This document shows, piece by piece, positions 1-5,869 of a stretch of 7,315 nucleotides of DNA. Origin of the DNA: Pseudomonadota bacterium (GTDB lineage: Bacteria > Pseudomonadota > Alphaproteobacteria > Rhizobiales > Xanthobacteraceae); NCBI GenBank assembly GCA_023449855.1, contig JAEXHR010000312.1:1-7315 (forward strand), read 5' to 3'. A program made the translations under genes and the position numbers. The stretch's first letter is position 1; each line of letters begins with the position of its first letter. The notes beneath the pieces were generated by a model, which saw nothing but the letters and a program-made list of their open reading frames with translations, was not told where the DNA came from and did no database searches.

Positions 1-1
1 A

Positions 2-37
2 CTCGGCCCGTTCCGCAAGGGCGATCCCGCCGCTTGA
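2..37 (+). CDS. C-terminal end of an upstream protein (partial)
   Basis: The window opens inside a reading frame that ends at a TGA at 35-37. The visible residues are LGPFRKGDPAA. A short tail with 'PFRKG' near the end resembles, from memory, the C-terminus of the FemAB-like acyltransferase family once called DUF482 (COG3146), which I recall next to HIT genes in related genomes. With 11 residues this is only a guess. The next gene starts 50 nt downstream on the same strand with no terminator between, so the two may be co-transcribed. Confidence 0.45.
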   Translation, partial: LGPFRKGDPAA

Positions 38-87
38 CCGCGGCTGCGGCTGCGGCGACATTCCCGGCGCAATGTCGGGAGGATTCC

Positions 88-519
88 ATGGTCGCGTATG
101 ACAACAACAACATTTTCGCCAAGATCCTGCGCGGCGAGCTGCCCTGCTACAAGGTCTATGAGAACGACCACGTTCTCGCCTTCCTCGACATCATGCCGCG
201 CTCGCCCGGCCACACGCTGGTGATCCCGAAGGCTGCAGCACGCAACATTTTCGACATCCTCCCGGAAGACTACGCCCATGTGATCCGCGCCGCGCAAAAG
301 ATCGCCATCGCGGCAAAACAGGCGTTCAATGCGGACGGCATGCTGGTCGCACAGGCTTCAGAGACCGCCGGCGGCCAGGTCGTGTTTCACCTGCATATGC
401 ATGTGATGCCGCGCTTCGAAGGCGTCGCCATGCTGCCGGCGGCCAGCGTCAAGGAAGATCCGAAGGTGCTGGAACAGAATGCAGCAAAGCTGATCGCGGC
501 GTTGAAGGCGCTGGGCTGA
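88..519 (+). CDS. HIT-family nucleotide hydrolase/transferase
   Basis: A 143-residue histidine-triad protein of the HINT/Hit-like branch. Such proteins hydrolyse or transfer nucleotidyl groups, for example from AMP-linked amines; the natural substrate of most bacterial members is unknown. The family signature His-x-His-x-His is at residues 101-105 in 'FHLHMHVMPR', with the middle His (103) expected to be the nucleophile. The N-terminal 'NNNIFAKILRGELPCYKVYE' and 'GHTLVIPK' (41-48) are typical of the family, and the length is normal. The reading frame is open from 34, but I chose ATG at 88 because GGGAGGA (77-83) lies 4 nt upstream and the extra 18 residues are low-complexity alanine-rich. It probably belongs to a transcript starting in the upstream gene. 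The cytoplasmic location is inferred from the lack of a signal peptide. Confidence 0.95.
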   Translation: MVAYDNNNIFAKILRGELPCYKVYENDHVLAFLDIMPRSPGHTLVIPKAAARNIFDILPEDYAHVIRAAQKIAIAAKQAFNADGMLVAQASETAGGQVVFHLHMHVMPRFEGVAMLPAASVKEDPKVLEQNAAKLIAALKALG

Positions 520-530
520 GGCCTCTCACT

Positions 531-605
531 GTCATTGCGAGCGCAGCGAAGCAATCCAGAAAGCCAAGAACTGGATTGCTTCGTCGCTTCGCTCCTCGCA
601 ATGAC
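531..605. repeat. Palindromic intergenic repeat (foldback, REP-like)
   Basis: An inverted repeat of about 75 nt. The left arm (531-559) starts GTCATTGCGAG and ends GAAGCAATCCAG. The right arm (571-605) is its reverse complement except for a 6-nt internal difference (29 against 35 nt). The loop is 11 nt (560-570). It fills the gap between the convergent HIT and trmO stop codons (519 and 612). I recognise the arm sequence as a repeat common in Bradyrhizobium and relatives. The foldback could stop or stabilise transcripts from both sides; it has no U-tract, so it is not a standard Rho-independent terminator. Confidence 0.85.
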
Positions 606-611
606 GACGAC

Positions 612-1103
612 CTACTCCGTCTGAAAATCCCCCGGCTGCGGCGGCGCCAGCGGTGTGAATTCGCAGCGGTCGGGCTTGATGTCCAGCAGCGGCGTCTCAT
701 CGAGGCAATCGAGCCCGCGCACCAGCACCACAGATCCCTCGATCCCCACCAGCTTCACCATGGACGTGCCGATCGGATTCGGCCGCACCGGCGTGCGCAG
801 CGAGAAGATGCCGCGCGCGGTGCCGTCATTCTTCGGGCTCTGCAGCACGAGATCGCGGCGCGACAGATGCAGCCAGTACAGCACTTCGAGTGTCTTGTAG
901 AGTTCGAGGTCCTTCAGCCCCGCCACCCATGGCTCGAAAATCTCGAGTCGGCACACCGGCCCGTCATGCCGGCCCTGCCGCGGCGTTTCCAACCGCGACG
1001 TCCAGGGCGTGCGGATGCGGCCGATATAGACGAGGCCCGCATGGTTCGGCTTCGGTGCCTCGACGACGACCTCGCCGGCGCGGATTTCACTTTCACGAAC
1101 CAT
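612..1103 (-). CDS. trmO: tRNA (t6A37-N6)-methyltransferase TrmO
   Basis: A 163-residue TsaA/YaeB (TrmO) family protein. The family transfers a methyl group from S-adenosylmethionine to N6 of t6A at position 37 of tRNAs reading ACY threonine codons, giving m6t6A, which tunes decoding. Visible family features are 'IGRIRTPW' (27-34), the Arg/Pro-rich SAM-site segment 'TPVRPNPIG' (104-112) and 'LLDIKP' (139-144). Most members have Tyr after 'LDIKP'; here it is Asp. Only the beta-barrel TsaA domain is present; the C-terminal extension of the E. coli protein (about 235 residues) is absent, as in many alphaproteobacterial members. The frame is open to 1160, but I chose ATG at 1101-1103: GAGGG (complement of 1111-1115) is 7 nt upstream, and the longer form would overlap the preceding gene by 43 nt. 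It is the last gene of the - strand group. Confidence 0.9.
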   Translation of the reverse strand: MVRESEIRAGEVVVEAPKPNHAGLVYIGRIRTPWTSRLETPRQGRHDGPVCRLEIFEPWVAGLKDLELYKTLEVLYWLHLSRRDLVLQSPKNDGTARGIFSLRTPVRPNPIGTSMVKLVGIEGSVVLVRGLDCLDETPLLDIKPDRCEFTPLAPPQPGDFQTE

Positions 1104-1110
1104 GCTGCAT

Positions 1111-1115
1111 CCCTC
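1111..1115 (-). promoter_or_regulatory. Ribosome binding site of trmO
   Basis: On the - strand this reads GAGGG, 7 nt before the ATG at 1103 and just upstream of the stop codon of the preceding binding-protein gene. It decides the trmO start in favour of the shorter 163-residue form. Confidence 0.65.
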
Positions 1116-1117
1116 GA

Positions 1118-2104
1118 TCAATCCAGCGAGATGTTCATCGCCTTGATGACTTTCGACCACCGCGCGCGGTCCTCGTCAACGAATTGATTGATCTCGGCGA
1201 CCGTCTTCGGCTTCAGCACCGGGAAGCCGATCTTCTCCAGCGACGCACGGAAGGCGGCATCGTTCAGCGCGCGGTCCATGCTGGCCATGACTTTTGTCAC
1301 CACCTCGTCCGGCAGTTTCGACGAGCCGGCAAGACCGAACCAGACGCCGACCTGATAGTCGGGATAGCCGCTCTCGATCACGGTCGGCACATCCGGCAAA
1401 TCGGGGCTGCGCTCCTTCGACGACACGCCGAGCGGACGCAGCAGACCGCCCTTCACCGGCGGCAACGCGGTGGAGAGCGTATCGAACATCACCTGGATGT
1501 TGCCCGACAAGAGATCGGTCAGCGCCGGCCCGGCGCCCTTATAGGGCACATGGGTCATCTCGACGCCGGCGATCTGCTTGAACATCTCGCCGGCAAGATG
1601 AATGGTGCCGCCCGTCCCTGCCGAGCCGAAATTGAGCTTGCCCGGATTGGCCTTCGCATAGGCGACGAATTCCTTCACCGTCTTCGCCGGCACCGACGGA
1701 TGTACTTCCATCACCACAGGCAGATCGGTGACCACCGTCAGCATGCGCAGATCCTTCTGCGGATCGTAAGGCAGCTTCTTGTAGAGCAGCGGATTGAGCA
1801 CCATGATCGATGCCGCCGTCACGAACAGCGTGTAGCCATCCGGCTCTGCACGCGACACCATCTCGGCGGCGATCGCGCCCTGCGCGCCCGGCTTGTTCTC
1901 CACCACCGTGGTCTGCTTCAAATCGCGGCCGAGATAATCGGCAACGAGACGCGCCAGCACATCGGTCGGCCCGCCCGCCGCATAGGGCACGACGAGCTTG
2001 ATGGCGCGCACCGGATATTCCGCTGCATGGGCCAGCGGCGCGGTGATGGATGTTGCCGCAATGACAAGTGTGGATAGCAGAGCGGAGCGCAGGCGCGATG
2101 TCAT
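1118..2104 (-). CDS. Bug/TctC-family periplasmic solute-binding protein
   Basis: A 328-residue tripartite tricarboxylate transporter (TctC/Bug) binding protein. Such proteins are exported to the periplasm and bind carboxylates or similar small anions for a TctAB permease, though many Bug proteins are orphans. The signal peptide is clear: basic N-terminus, hydrophobic core to about residue 22, and likely cleavage after 'LAHA' (27). Mature-protein hallmarks are 'VRAIKLVVPYAAGGPTD' (32-48), 'VVENKPGAQG' (67-76), 'NFGSAGTGG' and 'HVPYKGAGPALTDLLSG'. The ATG at 2104 has GGGAG (complement of 2110-2114) 5 nt upstream. No tctA or tctB is visible. Upstream is azlD, separated by 139 nt holding a palindromic repeat; downstream trmO begins 14 nt after the stop, suggesting co-transcription. 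The ligand cannot be told from sequence. Confidence 0.95.
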   Translation of the reverse strand: MTSRLRSALLSTLVIAATSITAPLAHAAEYPVRAIKLVVPYAAGGPTDVLARLVADYLGRDLKQTTVVENKPGAQGAIAAEMVSRAEPDGYTLFVTAASIMVLNPLLYKKLPYDPQKDLRMLTVVTDLPVVMEVHPSVPAKTVKEFVAYAKANPGKLNFGSAGTGGTIHLAGEMFKQIAGVEMTHVPYKGAGPALTDLLSGNIQVMFDTLSTALPPVKGGLLRPLGVSSKERSPDLPDVPTVIESGYPDYQVGVWFGLAGSSKLPDEVVTKVMASMDRALNDAAFRASLEKIGFPVLKPKTVAEINQFVDEDRARWSKVIKAMNISLD

Positions 2105-2158
2105 GGTTTCTCCCGAGGCATTGTTGTTTTGCTTGCGGGAGATAGTAGCAGCCGTAGC

Positions 2159-2235
2159 GCGGATTAGCGAAGCGTAATCCGCCGCTCTTCGCCACCTGCA
2201 ATCGGCCGGCGGATTACGCCTTCGGCTAATCCGCC
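2159..2235. repeat. Pair of palindromic repeat units (REP-like)
   Basis: Two units, each itself a dyad, in opposite orientation. Unit 1 (2159-2182) is GCGGATTA-gcgaagcg-TAATCCGC; unit 2 (2208-2235) is GGCGGATTA-cgccttcggc-TAATCCGCC. They are separated by 25 nt and can also pair with each other. The pair starts 8 nt after the azlD stop codon and sits 54 nt before the start of the binding-protein gene. I recognise this GGCGGATTA/TAATCCGCC unit as a frequent intergenic repeat in Bradyrhizobium and Rhodopseudomonas. At an RNA level it may stabilise or separate the azlCD and downstream messages. Confidence 0.85.
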
Positions 2236-2243
2236 CTGCGGCA

Positions 2244-2597
2244 TTATCCCAACCAATACTTCCCGCCGACCATCATCAGCTCGCCGCACAACACACCCGC
2301 GAAGATCGAGCGCTTGAAACCGAGAAACACGAGCAGCCCGAACAGCACCGAGCCATAGCGCAGCGGCGCCGGCACAGTCGCGAGCGCACCGGGCGGCAGA
2401 ACCAAAATCTGCGCGATCACGCCGGCAAGGATCGCCGTCGCCACCGCCCTCACCCACACCAGAATATCGGCTTCCTCGTCGAGGCCACCACCGAGCCACA
2501 GACCCAGCATGCGCCAGATCTCGTTGGGCAAAAATCCTGCGAGCACAAGAATGACCAGCGCATGCCAGTCGCCGATGAAGGTCTGCAGTTCGCTCAC
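2244..2597 (-). CDS. azlD: AzlD-family branched-chain amino acid export subunit
   Basis: A 117-residue hydrophobic protein of the AzlD/BrnE/YgaH family, the small subunit that pairs with AzlC to export branched-chain amino acids and related compounds across the inner membrane. About four membrane segments can be seen (roughly residues 13-33, 48-68, 77-95 and 97-113), with a charged loop at 39-44 (LDEEAD). The typical 'GFLPNEIWRMLG' segment is at 21-32. The start is GTG at 2595-2597, whose last two bases begin the TGA of azlC (GTGA overlap); GGAGG lies 5 nt upstream. This implies translational coupling to azlC. The frame remains open far upstream, to 2858, but that part is a shadow of azlC. 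A repeat pair follows the stop codon. Substrate is inferred from the family only. Confidence 0.9.
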   Translation of the reverse strand: MSELQTFIGDWHALVILVLAGFLPNEIWRMLGLWLGGGLDEEADILVWVRAVATAILAGVIAQILVLPPGALATVPAPLRYGSVLFGLLVFLGFKRSIFAGVLCGELMMVGGKYWLG

Positions 2598-3328
2598 TTC
2601 CGCCTCCAGCGATGCACGTCGTAAGCGATGGTGCCGGCGGAGATGCCGGAGATGAGAATATCGACGCCGGTATTGAACCAGGACACGATCGGAAACAGCG
2701 CGAGGCCGAGCACCAGCGCGATCACATCCGGCAGCTTCTTGCAGTTGCGCGCCGTGGACAGAAGAAACGCCAGCGGCGTCAGCAGCAGGATCGCCGCGCC
2801 GAACAGCGGCGGCAGATTGGCGGCGAGATGGTAGCCGATCCATGTGGCGATCAGGCATGTGGCAACGAGGCCGCAGCCGAGCCCGTTGACGAAGGCAACG
2901 CGCCGTTCACGCGGCACCAGCGGCATCAGGCGAAAGCACTCGACCCACAACGTCACCGCGATGAAATGCGATGGCAGGATCAGTTGCCGCTTCTTCGTCT
3001 CGGGCGTCCGCAGCATCGGCAGCACCGACACCACCATGGGAAACAGGCGGATGCCACTCACGCCCACCGCGATCGCCGCCTGAATGACCGTGGCGCCGGA
3101 GCCAAGCGCCGCCAGCAGGATGATCTGCGCCGGACCGGCCCAGACCAGCAGCGTGCTCAGCAGCGCCCAGAACAGGCTGAAATGCGTGTCATGCGCCAGC
3201 GCGCCGATGCCGACATAGGTGGCGAACAAGACGGCAGTGAGAATCGTCGTGGCGACAGACCGCATGCCGTAGAGAAACGCCGGCGCGGTCCCCTGCCATC
3301 GCGATGAGTCCAGTGCAGGGAGTGCCAC
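2594..3328 (-). CDS. azlC: AzlC-family branched-chain amino acid exporter, large subunit
   Basis: A 244-residue multi-spanning membrane protein of the AzlC/BrnF/YgaZ family, which with AzlD forms a two-component amino acid exporter in the inner membrane. Hydrophobic stretches are visible at about residues 27-44, 51-75, 80-106, 148-170, 174-191 and 199-217. 'WAGPAQ' (63-68) matches the family's 'aGasQ' motif. The start is uncertain. I prefer GTG at 3326-3328 because GAAGG (complement of 3335-3339) is 6 nt upstream; a TTG at 3388 gives a 264-residue form with an unlikely Cys/Arg-rich head, and an internal ATG at 3265 would remove family-like sequence. Its 3' end overlaps azlD by 4 nt. Upstream it diverges from a PilZ gene across 155 nt. 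No regulator gene of the Lrp or LysR type is in the window. Confidence 0.88.
   Translation of the reverse strand: MALPALDSSRWQGTAPAFLYGMRSVATTILTAVLFATYVGIGALAHDTHFSLFWALLSTLLVWAGPAQIILLAALGSGATVIQAAIAVGVSGIRLFPMVVSVLPMLRTPETKKRQLILPSHFIAVTLWVECFRLMPLVPRERRVAFVNGLGCGLVATCLIATWIGYHLAANLPPLFGAAILLLTPLAFLLSTARNCKKLPDVIALVLGLALFPIVSWFNTGVDILISGISAGTIAYDVHRWRRK
2603..2607 (-). promoter_or_regulatory. Ribosome binding site of azlD
   Basis: On the - strand this reads GGAGG and lies 5 nt before the GTG that overlaps the azlC stop. It supports the unusual start codon and a coupled azlCD message. Confidence 0.7.
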
Positions 3329-3396
3329 GTGCGACCTTCGATGTCTCAAGAGTTCGGCTGCATCGCAGGTGAACCCGTCACAGGTCAAGCGAGCCG

Positions 3397-3418
3397 TTTA
3401 CCTTAACAAAGCATTGAC
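3397..3418 (+). promoter_or_regulatory. Candidate regulatory site upstream of the first PilZ gene (CtrA-like)
   Basis: TTTACCTTAAC (3397-3407) is followed by a second half-site, so that 3403-3418 reads TTAA-N7-TTGAC, one base from the CtrA consensus TTAA-N7-TTAAC. TTGACA at 3414-3419 also resembles a -35 element, but I see no convincing -10 at 16-18 nt. Almost the same 11-mer lies before the second PilZ gene. The link to CtrA is inference from the consensus alone. Because azlC diverges from here, the site could act on either gene. Confidence 0.35.
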
Positions 3419-3431
3419 AGCATGTCGCACT

Positions 3432-3465
3432 GTTCACAGCAATACCACCTCAGGTAGTTGTGAAC
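3432..3465 (+). promoter_or_regulatory. 34-nt dyad just upstream of the first PilZ gene
   Basis: GTTCACA (3432-3438) pairs with TGTGAAC (3459-3465); the pairing continues through a G-T and a C-G pair, skips AA (3441-3442), and closes with TACC (3443-3446) against GGTA (3453-3456) around a 6-nt loop. It ends 8 nt before the G-rich ribosome binding site (3474-3479). It could be an operator or a 5' leader hairpin; the sequence does not say which. Confidence 0.4.
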
Positions 3466-3483
3466 GGTAACCTGGGGGGTCCC

Positions 3484-3843
3484 ATGCTCGACCGACGCAA
3501 GAGTTTTCGCAGCCGTGTCTATTACGGCGCGCGCATCACATTCAACGAACGCCGCTCGACCATGGACTGCCTCATTCGAAACGTCTCCGAATACGGCGTT
3601 CGGGTCGAGCTCGACAATGCGGATGTGATTTCCGACGAGGTCGATCTGGTCATCAACCGCAAGGGCCTCGCCTATCGCGCGCGCATGATCTGGCGGCGCA
3701 ACGGCCAGGCGGGCTTTGCATTCCGCAACAACAGGCACGTTCCCGTTCCGATGACCCTCGACTGGGCGCTACAATTGCGGGCCGTCGAGCGGGCCAACAA
3801 GACGCTGCGGCAGAGACTGGGACAGCTCAGCGACCGCTTCTGA
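3484..3843 (+). CDS. Short PilZ-domain protein, candidate c-di-GMP receptor
   Basis: A 119-residue cytoplasmic protein consisting of a single PilZ domain plus a short tail. PilZ domains bind cyclic di-GMP and pass the signal on to motility, surface polysaccharide or cell-cycle targets. Both halves of the binding signature are intact: RxxxR as R5-KSF-R9 and NxSxxG as N33-VSEYG-38. 'ARMIWRR' and 'AGFAF' (76-80) are late strands of the beta barrel. The C-terminal stretch at 95-119 is charged and probably helical. ATG at 3484 is preferred, with GGGGGG (3474-3479) 4 nt upstream; a GTG at 3460 would add 8 residues and put the start inside the dyad. It stops 3 nt before the end of the convergent transglycosylase gene. 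It resembles the second PilZ protein in this window, with the same 'DRRK..R' start. Its partner is unknown. Confidence 0.92.
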   Translation: MLDRRKSFRSRVYYGARITFNERRSTMDCLIRNVSEYGVRVELDNADVISDEVDLVINRKGLAYRARMIWRRNGQAGFAFRNNRHVPVPMTLDWALQLRAVERANKTLRQRLGQLSDRF

Positions 3844-3845
3844 CC

Positions 3846-4802
3846 TCACGCGCCCCTGTTACGCAGCACGAGGCAGGCCTGCCCGGCCTTGTGGATCTGG
3901 CTGCAAAGGCCATTCGCCTCCTCGCGTGTGTCGGCGCCGATCCGCACCTGATAGAACGGTCGCGTGCCACGGCTGCGGAAGATCGAACGCAACAGGTTCG
4001 GATCGTGGTCGCCGACCACCGAGCGCAAGCGAACCATGGCGCGCGCATATTGCATCAAAGCGCGGTCGCGATTGAAGCCGGCAGAGAGCTGGACACCCCA
4101 TGGCTTTGCCTCACCCAGCTTCACGCGCGCCTCGAGCTGCTGGACGAACGGATTGGGCGCCCGCTGCAGCAGCGCCATCAATTCGCGGCAACTCGACGTC
4201 TGCGGGCGCACCGGCGCCTTGCCGCCGCGCCCGGCTTCCTGCCAATCCTCCACCGTCGCGCCGGTGATGGCCGAGACATAGTTGCGCGTCTCGCCGGGCA
4301 TAGTGCCTTTGCCGTCGAGCCATTCCTGCACCCGGCGCGGACCGGCATTGTAGGCCGCGGCAGCCAGGCCGAGATTGCCGAACTGGTCGCGCAGCTCACG
4401 CAGGAATTCTGCGGATTTCGGCAGCGCCTGCACGGGATCGAACGGATCCAGCAACCGCCGCTCGGCGGCCGTGCCGGGCATGAACTGCGCGATGCCCTGG
4501 GCACGCTGTCCATTGCGTGTCACCGGCCCCACCGCATCAGGCTGAAAGCGGCTTTCCTGCCAGATCACGCGGGCGAAGAATTCGAGCGGCAGATCGTTGG
4601 CCCGCGCGGCAGACTCGATCATCAGGCACATGGCTTCGCGAGCACTGGTGTCGCGCGCAGCGTCCGGCGCGGCCGGACGCATCGACACCATGCGATCGGC
4701 GCCCGGCTTGGCCAGTTCGCTGAGCGGCAGATCGTCGGCGCACGCCTGCCCTGCCAGCAGCATCGCGATGCACGTCATCGCTGCGGTGGTCCATCGCGTC
4801 AT
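3846..4802 (-). CDS. Secreted lytic transglycosylase with C-terminal SPOR domain
   Basis: A 318-residue peptidoglycan lytic transglycosylase of the SLT (family 1) fold, expected to cut the MurNAc-GlcNAc bond in the periplasm with formation of 1,6-anhydro ends. The signal peptide covers residues 1-22, with likely cleavage after 'ACA'; there is no lipobox. The catalytic domain spans about 58-185: catalytic Glu83 in 'WQESRF', 'QGIAQFMPGT' (102-111) and 'AYNAGPRRV' (150-158). From about 235 to 315, 'PWGVQLSAGFNRDRA' and 'FYQVRIGADTREEANGLC' look like the two halves of a SPOR domain, which binds glycan strands stripped of stem peptides, often at the division site. ATG at 4802 has AGGG (complement of 4809-4812) 6 nt upstream. 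It diverges from the GrdB-like gene and meets the first PilZ gene tail to tail, 2 nt apart. Confidence 0.93.
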   Translation of the reverse strand: MTRWTTAAMTCIAMLLAGQACADDLPLSELAKPGADRMVSMRPAAPDAARDTSAREAMCLMIESAARANDLPLEFFARVIWQESRFQPDAVGPVTRNGQRAQGIAQFMPGTAAERRLLDPFDPVQALPKSAEFLRELRDQFGNLGLAAAAYNAGPRRVQEWLDGKGTMPGETRNYVSAITGATVEDWQEAGRGGKAPVRPQTSSCRELMALLQRAPNPFVQQLEARVKLGEAKPWGVQLSAGFNRDRALMQYARAMVRLRSVVGDHDPNLLRSIFRSRGTRPFYQVRIGADTREEANGLCSQIHKAGQACLVLRNRGA

Positions 4803-4891
4803 GCAAGGCCCTGCGCGAGTTCCGCGCCTTGATCGGTGATTTGCAACGGGCTAGCTATGAAACAAATAAGGCGGATACGGGAGCGAAAATC

Positions 4892-5821
4892 ATGAGCGAC
4901 ATCCAGCACGAGGCCCCGGACCGCGCCGCGCAGGACGATGTGTCGATCCAGTACATGGCGCGCACCCGCGCCTATTACCGCGCCCTCGGCTACGACGCGC
5001 CCTATCGCTGGGCGCATAATGTGGATGCTCCGTTCCAGTCGCTGAAGAAGCCGCTCGCGCAATCGCGCGTGGCGCTCGTCACCACCGCGGCCCCCTTCGA
5101 TCCCGCCAAGGGCGATCAGGGCCCCGGCGCGCTCTATAATGGCGGCGCCAAATTCTATCAGGTCTATGATGGCGACACGTCACAGACCCACGATCTGCGC
5201 ATCTCCCACATTGCCTATGACCGCGTGCACACCAGGGCCGATGACAGCGGCACCTGGTTTCCGCTGCCCGCGCTGAAGCAGGCTGCCGCACAGGGCCGCA
5301 TCGGCGACGTCGCACCGCGCTTCTTCGGCGCCCCCACCAATCGCAGCCACCGGGTCACCATCGAGACCGATGCCCCGGAGATCCTCGCCCGCGCGCAGGC
5401 CGATGGCATCGATGCCGCCGTGCTGGTGCCGAACTGCCCGGTCTGCCACCAGACCGTCAGTATCGTCGCGCGGCATCTGGAAGCGAACGGCATCCCCACC
5501 GTGGTGATGGGCTGCGCCAAGGACATCGTCGAGCATGTCGGCGTGCCGCGCTTCCTGTTCAGCGATTTCCCGCTCGGCAATTCCGCCGGCAAGCCGCACG
5601 ATCCGGCCTCGCAAGCCCTGACGCTGGAGCTGGCGCTGCGCCTGCTGGAATCCGCAGTCGGGCCACAGACGACCATGCAGTCCCCACTTCGCTGGGCGCA
5701 GGATCCGGCCTGGAAGAACGACTATAACAATGTCGCTTTGCTCAGCGCCGACGAACTCGCCCGCCGCCGTGCCGAATTCGACAAGCAGAAAGAGATCGCC
5801 AAAGGACTGACAAGGGGCTGA
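4892..5821 (+). CDS. GrdB-like protein (glycine/sarcosine/betaine reductase B family), Cys form
   Basis: A 309-residue protein that I assign to the glycine/sarcosine/betaine reductase selenoprotein B family. In clostridia the B subunit activates the substrate through selenocysteine in a UxxCxxC motif. Here the matching place reads C182-P-V-C185-H-Q-T188, so Cys stands for Sec, the second Cys is kept and the third is Thr; the alignment is from memory. Downstream 'ANGIPTVVMGCAKDIVE' (198-214) continues the family pattern and holds a further Cys208. 'DLRISHIAYDR' (101-111) and 'PFDPAKGDQGPGALYNGG' (68-85) are other likely family blocks. There is no signal peptide or membrane segment. ATG at 4892 is chosen because GGGAG (4879-4883) is 8 nt upstream; the frame is open from 4829. 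No other reductase subunits are nearby, so a true reductase role is unlikely and the function is unknown. Confidence 0.82.
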   Translation: MSDIQHEAPDRAAQDDVSIQYMARTRAYYRALGYDAPYRWAHNVDAPFQSLKKPLAQSRVALVTTAAPFDPAKGDQGPGALYNGGAKFYQVYDGDTSQTHDLRISHIAYDRVHTRADDSGTWFPLPALKQAAAQGRIGDVAPRFFGAPTNRSHRVTIETDAPEILARAQADGIDAAVLVPNCPVCHQTVSIVARHLEANGIPTVVMGCAKDIVEHVGVPRFLFSDFPLGNSAGKPHDPASQALTLELALRLLESAVGPQTTMQSPLRWAQDPAWKNDYNNVALLSADELARRRAEFDKQKEIAKGLTRG

Positions 5822-5843
5822 AGGATACCGCAGCGTGAATTAT

Positions 5844-5869
5844 GGCCGGCTTTCGGCGACCGGCCTTAA
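5844..5869 (+). terminator. Possible terminator after the GrdB-like gene
   Basis: GGCCGG (5844-5849) pairs with CCGGCC (5860-5865) around a 10-nt loop, 23 nt after the stop codon. Only a short TT follows, so as a Rho-independent terminator it is weak. The right arm abuts the TTAA of the next candidate regulatory site. Confidence 0.45.

Noticed and set aside
890..2077. A 395-codon open frame on the + strand opposite the Bug/TctC gene
   Set aside because: It is an antisense shadow in GC-rich DNA: Arg/His-rich composition, no family resemblance, and the - strand frame is a clear, full-length secreted protein.
2598..2858. An N-terminal extension of azlD to 2858
   Set aside because: This part overlaps azlC almost wholly in another frame and is Arg-rich; the GTG at 2597 with GGAGG and the GTGA overlap explains the real start.
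3414..3445. TTGACA at 3414-3419 as the -35 of a standard promoter
   Set aside because: The -35 is perfect, but the region 16-18 nt downstream (around CAGCAA) does not resemble a -10, so it is kept only as part of the candidate regulatory site.
4739..4802. The transglycosylase as a lipoprotein, because a Cys (residue 21) ends its signal region
   Set aside because: The residues before the Cys (GQA) do not form a lipobox, and 'ACA' is a good signal peptidase I site.
3891..4832. A 313-codon open frame on the + strand opposite the transglycosylase
   Set aside because: It has the same kind of shadow composition (Arg, His, Ala rich) with no motif, while the opposite strand has catalytic and signal-peptide features.
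4841..4869. A possible sigma-70 promoter for the GrdB-like gene (TTGCAA, 17 nt, AAATAA)
   Set aside because: The spacing is right but the -10 match is poor, and A/T-rich hexamers are easy to find in this 89-nt divergent gap; not strong enough to list.
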